Assembly: GCA_022661535.1 (NCBI GenBank)
Contig: JAKULF010000007.1
Span: 2,976,001-3,040,000 of the forward strand
Origin: Eutypa lata
Lineage: Eukaryota; Ascomycota; Sordariomycetes; Xylariales; Diatrypaceae
Length of the DNA: 64,000 nucleotides
Reading direction: 5' to 3'
Shown: piece by piece, positions 57,831-64,000 of the stretch
Layout of the letters: the number at the start of each line of letters is the position of its first letter
Numbering within the stretch: the stretch's first letter is position 1
Made by a program: the position numbers and the translations under genes
Notes under the pieces: model-generated
Seen by the model: the letters and a program-made list of their open reading frames with translations, nothing else
What the model was told of the DNA's origin: nothing
Database searches by the model: none

Positions 57831-57923
57831 GGTCCGTATAGCACTTAAATGTATGGCTATATAGCACTTAAGTGTATGGCTGTATAGCACCTAAGTGTAG
57901 GTCTGTATAGCACCTAAGTGTAG
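57831..57923 (+). repeat. Tandem array of four about 23-bp units inside the element
   Basis: Units start at 57831, 57855, 57878 and 57901; consensus GGCTGTATAGCACCTAAGTG plus TAG. Differences between units are mostly T/C or A/G, and the first unit is one base longer. The second unit carries the perfect palindrome CACTTAAGTG. Confidence 0.85.
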
Positions 57924-58134
57924 GGCTGGCTAAAGTGAGTATATAATGAGTATTCATAGAGTACTCTTAGAGTAGGACCTACTTAGTATCTGTAAGCTGG
58001 CTGTACTCATAGAGTACTCACCGAATGCTCACTTTTTTGCATACAATTTACAAATATAGCGATTGATACGTGTATGTATCTATTGATGCCCTAAAATGTC
58101 TATTGAGGTCCCCTATAAAAAGGGCGCTAGTAGG

Positions 58135-58177
58135 GCGCTAAGAGGGCGCTAGGCTAGGGCATGTGTCGATTGATCTA
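58135..58177 (-). repeat. Right terminal inverted repeat
   Basis: Inverted partner of 57594-57636. On the plus strand it overlaps the end of three closely spaced AGGGCGCTA words at 58130-58152. Confidence 0.85.
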
Positions 58178-59084
58178 ACGTCTCTCGTTCACCCCCCCCC
58201 TCACCAGCTCTAAATTTTGTTGGGGCTAACAACTGCGCCATTCTTATTTAAAAAATGAAAATGTGTAACGCTAGTTCATCTATCCCTACTCGGGCTTGCT
58301 GCAGGGGCAAAGGACCTCGATGCTTCTTTTCCAGCTCCTCCCTAGGGTAATGCAGTATACATTGCCTACCTACATTATACCTCGGAAACACGAGGGTATC
58401 ACGCGGACCCTTCGGAAAGACAATAATCTAATGCAACCCGTAATATCCGCCATCATCTTATATCGGATGTTACAACACATATACAACATAAGGTAGACAG
58501 GAAACAGTTCCATGCTAACAAGTGAATAAGGTGGATAGGATAAGCGGTGGAGATCTTGAGATCACTTGCAGACACGCCCACATACTAGTTACATAGTGAT
58601 TCACTCCATAAATTCGTCCCATATCGAAGTGTTATTCTTGTACTTCGTACAGCATACACCACCGAATTCGGGCCCATCCGCTCTTCCTGCAGGGTTTAAA
58701 TTGAATTTGCGCTTACCCGGATATTGGTTGGGTTTGGGTGGGCCAATACAGGCAGACAGGCGCGCACACAAGCACAAGCACACAAAGGGAAAGGGAATGA
58801 ATGTTGCGAACGTCATTCATTAATCCCACCCTCCGCCCACCTGCAGACCTGCATACCTGCCACCTGCAACTAACATACCTCACTAATAACTCGTACCTAC
58901 CTATCTGACTAACACAACTCCCTTTCCACTACCTACCTCTACTTACCTACAATTATTTTTGGTGGCGCTATCCGAGTCTTCCCACTTCTGTCCATAAATT
59001 GGTAGCAATTTTTCAATTTCTCTGGTCGAATACAACACCGAAATTCTCTATGGTCCTCCGTCGCGCAAACCTCATGTTCGCGAT
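58178..59084. other. Intergenic right of the element
   Basis: Promoter side of the gene at 59085, with a C/T- and CTACCT-rich stretch at 58890-58950. Frames at 58296-58496 and 58566-58823 have no support. Confidence 0.5.
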
Positions 59085-59966
59085 ATGGCGGACCCCTCCT
59101 CCTCTTTACTGTGGACCTTAATATTGGTCGTCGCCGCACTTTTCCTAGCCCTCGTCGTCCTGACCCAGATCCTCTCCACTTACACCACCGCCTACCTGGC
59201 TGCCCCGCGAGAGATCGCCATCTTCGTAGATGCCGTCGATTTCTCCATCCAGGAGAACGAAAGCTACGATCGTGATGTGGCTCGTGTGCAGAGACTCGAC
59301 GACAAGCTGCGTCTCGGCAGATTGCTGCGCGAGATCCAGAAGGGCGGGGATGATTTGCGCGAGGAATTGAATCGACTTATGGTCGATGAAGATAGCACCT
59401 CGCTCCGCACCAGTGCGAGAATATTGTGGGCGAGTCATCGCAAAGTGTTAGAGGAAAGAGTACGCAGGCTAGATCTCTTGCGCACCCGCTTTTTAGTAGT
59501 TTACATGGGCATCATCGCTACGACGGTTACCGATCGCGAAAAGGAGAGAGTATCAGCTAGAACGGTCCCAGTAGATGTTAAGACACCATCTCCCCCGCAG
59601 CACCAGCACCACGACATACATCGACCGAAGCTTCCTAAGGGGTTGCTAGACGGCTTGAAAAAGAAGCGCTCATTGACAAAAATGAAAATACAGCCAGTGG
59701 CATATTCCGAAAAGGCGGGACAGCCTCATCGTGCGGGTTGGGCGGGCGTCGTCCAGGAATTGCAACGCTCGCCTATCTTAGCGAGGCGGCACGCATCCAT
59801 CGAGGAAGCGATGTCTATGAAGACACCGCTAAATACACCAGTTAAGACACCACTGAATACACCGGTCAAGTCACCACCCATATCGCCGCCCTTGTCACCA
59901 TTGCATGAGCCAATAGGTGATAGTCCACTATTCACAACGCCACCACCCAAGTCTCTCGATTTATAG
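59085..59966 (+). CDS. Single-TM fungal protein of unknown function
   Basis: Single exon, 293 residues. A strong N-terminal TM (about 8-30, LLWTLILVVAALFLALVVL) lacks a clear cleavage site, so it is probably a signal anchor. Residues 40-155 are predicted helical and charged (RDVARVQRLDDKLRLGRLL; RILWASHRKVLEERVRRLDL) and may form a coiled coil. A second hydrophobic stretch FLVVYMGIIATTV lies near 135-148. From about 160 the chain is Pro-, Lys- and Ser-rich, with TPLNTPVK repeated twice followed by SPPISPPLSP, typical targets of proline-directed (CDK or MAPK) kinases. I do not recognise the family. Confidence 0.75.
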   Translation: MADPSSSLLWTLILVVAALFLALVVLTQILSTYTTAYLAAPREIAIFVDAVDFSIQENESYDRDVARVQRLDDKLRLGRLLREIQKGGDDLREELNRLMVDEDSTSLRTSARILWASHRKVLEERVRRLDLLRTRFLVVYMGIIATTVTDREKERVSARTVPVDVKTPSPPQHQHHDIHRPKLPKGLLDGLKKKRSLTKMKIQPVAYSEKAGQPHRAGWAGVVQELQRSPILARRHASIEEAMSMKTPLNTPVKTPLNTPVKSPPISPPLSPLHEPIGDSPLFTTPPPKSLDL

Positions 59967-60701
59967 TATCGTATCACCTAGATGGAGTCCACTTACCTGT
60001 ACATGTCTGACATACGACGATTGATGACCACGCGTTAACGATTATGATCTATGATCTACGAATACAAATGCGAAGGCTAGAAGACCACGGTTTTTTCCGA
60101 TGCCAGCATTTTTTTTAATGCTTTTCCTTCGGCATTTACATTATACACTCTCATATGAGGAGTTTTTATTCACTTCACTTCGGAGCTGAGATACCCACTT
60201 TCTATTACATATTCTTTATTCATTCTGCATCACTTCGCCATTAATGTTGTTATTGTCTTTGTTCTTTGGAGTCTATGAACTTATGTAGAAATGCGTTTTT
60301 CTTTTTTACCGTCAATTGAGTGAGAGGGGTGTTCACGGGGGTCATGGATTGGATGAAGGGGTCCGTGTAACTAGGATATTCCGGAAGGAGGGACAGCATC
60401 GGTCATGGAATAGTCATATGTACCTATCTGCCTATGTAGGGCATGTGTATGTAGTCATTTAATGCACACATCTTCGAACTTTCGCTTTGGCGGACTTGCG
60501 TGATTAATATCATGAATCTATCTTCGGGGACGAGAGCGGCACAGTTTTGTCTCCGTTTCTCTCAGCTCGGAGCATATGAATGAATGAATGGTCCCAAGCG
60601 ACGGGTCCGATATCATCTCCTATCCATATGAACATGACAAGTCATCAATGCGAGACGTTATCGTCAGGGCCAGTATTATTCCTCTCGCCAACTATAATTC
60701 G
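59967..60701. other. Intergenic between convergent genes
   Basis: No gene seen; contains a TGAATGAATGAATGG run near 60577-60590. Confidence 0.5.
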
Positions 60702-61556
60702 TTAGGTCTCGACGCCGAAACCGTCTATAGTAGAAAAGAAGGAAGGAAAGAAATAAGGGGGGGCGGCTCACCATCCAGCGCGACCAGGAACCGACTGACA
60801 CAGTTATACGCCGCGATCTGCACAGACATCGAGTTAGCTCTATCTCTCCCACCATTAAGACTCCTCGATTCCTTGCCCTCTTAGACATGCTCTAAACGGT
60901 CCCGCTCTGATGTATGAACAATCCAACCCGAGTAAGTAAGGAGCAAGGGAGAAGAAAAGGGGATAAAGAAGAAAAAAAAAGGTCTCTAAACCAACCGTAG
61001 CAGTAATCTCGACAACCTCCCTCTCCCCACCCACACCACCACCACAAACCCTCCGCAGCTCCTCAAACGTCCCATCACCAACCCTCACATTGCGCGTCAT
61101 CTCATCGGCGTAATTAAGCGCCACCCACTGCTTCTCCGTCAAGCCGGCCTCTTCCCACGACCCCAATCCCCCGTTTTTATCGATATAAGCCCCCTCAAAC
61201 CGCACCACCCCACCCCTTGCCAGCGCGGCCTCGCTGACGCCCGCCGCGAGGGCCAGCGGCGCGTGGTGTCCCCACTCGTACCAGGCCCGGTTGCAGACGG
61301 CGACGCGGCAGATGACGAGCTCGCGCACCGCCGCGTCCAGCTGCGTCGTCCGCGTCCGGATCGCCCCCAGGAACGAGTTCCAGCCGTCGGCCACCGGGGG
61401 CGCGTGCAGGAGCGCTAGGTCGAGGGGCTGCAGGGGCCGCGGGGCCCGGCGCGCTGCGATCCGCGCTATGATGGCTTGGTCTTCTTCTGCTGTTGTCGCC
61501 GTCGTGGGGTTGGGGTTGGGATTGGGGAGGTTGTGGGTGGTGTAGGGGAGGCGCAT
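60702..61556 (-). CDS. Carboxymuconolactone-decarboxylase-like (AhpD-fold) protein
   Basis: Three exons: 61556-60996, 60817-60772 and 60724-60702; introns 177 bp (GTTGGT...GCAG) and 46 bp (GTGAGC...ATAG). The product is 209 residues. The core shows LDAAVRELVICRVAVCNRAW, then YEWGHHAPLALAAGVSEAAL, with the Glu, Cys and His positions of the CMD/AhpD family. After it come TEKQWVALNYADEMTRNVRV and VEITATIAAYNCVSRFLVAL, the latter rebuilt by the first join. The family includes gamma-carboxymuconolactone decarboxylase and peroxidase-type AhpD proteins; fungal copies are mostly uncharacterised. The last exon of eight codons is a best-fit guess (DGFGVET); reading through intron 2 would give an unlikely hydrophobic tail. 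Likely cytosolic. Confidence 0.83.
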
Positions 61557-62841
61557 CTTGGGTTTGGTTTCTTTCTTGTCTTTTTGGTAGGATGTGATGT
61601 GCTGTGCTGTGCTATGCTATGCTGTGTATGACGTTTGCTTAAAGGGGAGGAGGGAGAGGTAGTGGGAGAGAAGGTATGTTCAGTTGAGTGTTTTTACGTA
61701 GGTAAGTACGTCTATATATGAATATGATATGTATACAAGGCACTGATCAGGGGATGCGGGGGATCGGAGAAAAGGGGGTCTCAAGGAATATACATATAGA
61801 TTTAGTATCCCTGTTATCAAATCAATGCTGCGTACTTGGTACAGCCTGATCAGTTTTAGAGATGAAGCTGGACAGTAGATTAATTTATTATGTAGCTAGG
61901 CAGTGCTTCGATTCCGTGGCTTTTAACTATGTTAGAGGCGGATATATAAACCCCCGGGGAATGATGTCGTGACTTAGTTAGAATAAGCTCCACATCCCGA
62001 ACATCGGAGCCGATAGAATACTTATTCTACCCCGCGCACACTATAATCTGCCGGCTACTCGGTAAGCCTACCGACCTGGCACTCGGTTACTTACATGACG
62101 AATCATCGCTAGATTTCACAGCGTAGGGACCTACGCGAATTGTCCATGGCGCAATATCTAGACCACCACCCACTTCAATCAGTTTCACATGATGACTCAC
62201 TTCTTGCTGCGCGAATGCTATTAAAACAAGCAAAAGCTAAACCATAATCCCTTACAAGAGTGAAAACATAATTGATATATGAGCATGGAAATTGTGAACC
62301 CCATACATACATCGTCGATCAGCCAAGACAACACAACATCGTGCCCTCATGTGAAGCGAAAGAAGTAACCCCCACGGTTATATTTGGGGTGTCATTACAC
62401 AAGTACCTAGATAGTTACAGAAAATCGGAAAGCAATACTGTTGCCGCTGCTCACCCTTCAAAAGGCCTCCTTTTCCCCCACAAACATATCTATGTACAAT
62501 AGCTGCCTACCTAGCCCAGAACGCCCTTTTGCCAATCCCATAAAATGATACCCGCTGAACCTTTTTGTTTCCATCTTCCCATCCCATAACACAATACTCC
62601 TGGATGCTACCGAAGGTTCTAATACAACTGTCTAGCTCGTTATTGTAGCTTAGATCAAAATGGGTGTGATCGTTTTCAATGATGGTAAAATGAGGAAATA
62701 GTGATAGATTTGCAGCTAGAAGCCGACTTAGATGCTGTGCTCATGCTTAGGGAATAATATATGTGGTAGTATGATATTCATCGCGTTTTTGAAGGGAAGA
62801 GATTTCATATGGCGTGTATATCGTGTATATCGTGGTAAATG
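61557..62841. other. Intergenic, no gene seen
   Basis: Upstream of the CMD-like gene and downstream of the histidine kinase. Contains a short TGTGC/TATGC tandem run at about 61597-61626; the frame at 62272-62502 is unsupported. Confidence 0.5.
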
Positions 62842-64000
62842 TTAAGGTGTTTGTTGGTCGGGTGGAGGACGAGCACCATTCATGGACAACTTCCTCTTGG
62901 GTTCTGCCGGCTCACGTTGAGCTTCTCTAGCAACTGTCTCTTCTGCGAGAGTAGACTGAGCCTGTTCAGGGTTGGTAGTGATTTCCGGCTCTTCTGGTAT
63001 TGTAGCGAATTTCTTAAGAACTTGCTTGAGAGCCGGACGTCGGATAGGCTTGCTCAAAAATTCATCCATTCCAGACTCCATGCATTCTTTCACGTTGCTC
63101 TCTTCGGAAAACGCCGTCAAGGCGACAATGGGCGCAGAATAACCCATCTTCCGTATAAGACGCGTGCTTTGTAAACCATCGAGGTTCGGCATTTGAACAT
63201 CCATGAAAATAAGATCAAAGTGGAGGTTATTCTCCATGTCTGCCTTGACCAAATCGTAAGCTTCCTGGCCATCTTTCGCAATGGTGACATCGTACACATC
63301 CTCGAATTTGAGCATCCTGGTGACGACCTCGACGTTCGTTTTGTTATCATCAGCCACGAGAACACGGAGCTTTCCTTCCTTTTTGATAGCTGCAGCCTCT
63401 TCTACGGCCTTGATTCGGTTTTCGGCATCCGACTTCGACGCTGAACTCGGGGTTGCGGCAAAGAAAGGTTGACTCCAACCAACTAGACGGGGTTGTTGCT
63501 CAAGAACACTGGCTTTGGCCTCAGCTTCTGCCTTCTTTAATGAGTTTTTTCGAGCTCCGCTATCTGCTGAGGCTATGCTAGTCGGTCGAGAGTTATTAAC
63601 ACTACTCGATGCCGTACTGGATGTCCTAAATTTCGCGTTAGTTGTTGGTTGCTATGATGTGACGTTCTGAGGCGTACCTGTCTTTTGTGTATTTGAGAGG
63701 AATCTGCATCTTGAAGGCTGTGCCGACCCCAACAGAGCTGCTAAGAGTAATGGTGCCACCCATCAAATTCGCTAATTGTTGGCAGATGCTTAGACCCAAT
63801 CCAGTACCTCCAAACTTCTTGCTCAGTCCCAGGTCGCCTTGAACGAATGGCTCGAATACCTTGGCCTGCATGCTGTCCGGGATGCCAGGACCAGTGTCCT
63901 CAACTTCAAACTCAAATAGGAAAGTCTTCGCATTTGGAGGCGGTGGTGTGGGTGATCTTTCCCTGATTTTCACGTGCGTATATTTAGGTTCCATGGGGTT
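62842..64000 (-). CDS. SLN1-type hybrid histidine kinase, C-terminal part (partial)
   Basis: Two exons are in view: 64000-63678 (open at the right edge) and 63625-62842; intron 52 bp (GTACGC...TTAG), phase 2. 368 residues are visible. The first exon has the ATPase motifs [12 protein letters not shown] (G1), [20 protein letters not shown] and [20 protein letters not shown] (G2), in the form typical of the SLN1/TcsB class. After a Ser-rich linker, the receiver domain starts [20 protein letters not shown] with its acidic pair. The phosphoacceptor Asp is in [15 protein letters not shown], Thr in [10 protein letters not shown] and Lys in LSKPIRRP. It would pass phosphate to Ypd1 and Ssk1/Skn7 in osmosensing. 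HisKA, sensor and TM regions lie outside the window. The tail after the receiver is Pro/Glu-rich. Confidence 0.92.

Larger units (their letters stand above)
57594..58177. mobile_element. Non-autonomous inverted-repeat DNA transposon (MITE-like), 584 bp
   Basis: The left end starts TAGATCAATCGACACATG and the right end, read on the other strand, starts the same way. The terminal repeats match for the first 21 bases and, with five mismatches, over 43 bases (57594-57636 against 58177-58135), ending TTAGCGC. A further shared 12-mer CTCAATAGACAT sits at 57654-57665 and inverted at 58096-58107. The outer TA could be the target duplication (Tc1/mariner-like), leaving TIRs that begin GATCAATCG; alternatively TCGTTCACCC flanks the element on both sides at 57577-57586 and 58185-58194, 7 bp outside each TIR. 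No transposase ORF fits inside. The centre holds AT-rich sequence and a 23-bp tandem array. Mobility is inferred from structure only. Confidence 0.8.

Noticed and set aside
57831..57923. CRISPR-like array
   Set aside because: The units are directly adjacent tandem repeats without spacers, in a eukaryotic genome.
58296..58823. Small plus-strand frames at 58296-58496 and 58566-58823
   Set aside because: No domain, no signal peptide, no splice structure; composition like the flanking intergenic DNA.
61291..61545. 84-codon plus-strand frame
   Set aside because: Antisense shadow of the CMD-like gene's first exon.

Overview
The window is nuclear DNA of a filamentous ascomycete (Pezizomycotina). 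This rests on many short introns (about 46-240 bp) with GTNNGT donors and CT-A-A-type branch sites, on gene families confined to these fungi (HET domain, HeLo/kinase-like, SAT4-type rhodopsin-like membrane protein, Caps_synth glycosyltransferase, PL3 pectate lyase, PalI/Rim9, DUF4267), and on an AT-saturated repeat carrying the signature of repeat-induced point mutation (RIP). The class Sordariomycetes seems likely, but that is only an impression from gene content and from the frequent TACCTAGGTA-like intergenic motifs. Twenty-six protein-coding loci are described: 24 apparently intact, one broken by stop codons, and two (one at each edge of the window) cut off; the left-edge one is a short remnant reading.

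Layout. 0-2.5 kb: the probable 3' end of a HET-domain gene and a broken HeLo/kinase-like gene, separated by an AT-rich stretch. 4-11 kb: a GPI-anchored surface protein, an Lpl1-like serine esterase, an endonuclease III base-excision-repair glycosylase and a conserved unknown. 12-18 kb: a PalI/Rim9-family four-TM protein, an F-box protein with a Cys-rich C-terminus, and a large low-complexity protein with the LPPLDVLxVW motif. 19-22.5 kb: SPT16 of the FACT histone chaperone. 24-30 kb: a Caps_synth glycosyltransferase, an acidic unknown and a secreted FAD-linked oxidase. 31-38 kb: a SAT4-type membrane protein, a DUF4267 protein and a complete HET-domain gene. 38-40 kb: the RIP-degraded repeat. 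42-48 kb: a pectate lyase, a secreted Hsp70-like ATPase-fold protein and a SET-domain protein. 50-57 kb: conserved housekeeping genes MAF1, AP-1 sigma, glutamate-cysteine ligase regulatory subunit and BUD32. 57.6-58.2 kb: a 584-bp inverted-repeat element resembling a non-autonomous DNA transposon. 59-64 kb: a TM-anchored unknown, a carboxymuconolactone-decarboxylase-like protein and the C-terminal part of an SLN1-type hybrid histidine kinase.

How the genes relate. There is no operon and no backbone enzyme of a secondary-metabolite cluster. The window alternates housekeeping blocks with accessory blocks (HET/HeLo allorecognition-type genes, secreted enzymes, surface proteins) that sit next to repeats. 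PalI (ambient pH signalling) and the SLN1-type kinase (osmosensing) are signalling genes far apart from one another. Exon structures were assembled by hand from splice motifs and reading-frame continuity; all joins quoted keep the frame, but none has transcript support here. The most unusual items are the inverted-repeat element at 57.6 kb, the RIP island whose internal duplicates differ only by transitions, the HeLo/kinase gene broken by two nearby in-frame stops, and an ORF upstream of the SET gene that is in frame with it but separated by one stop.
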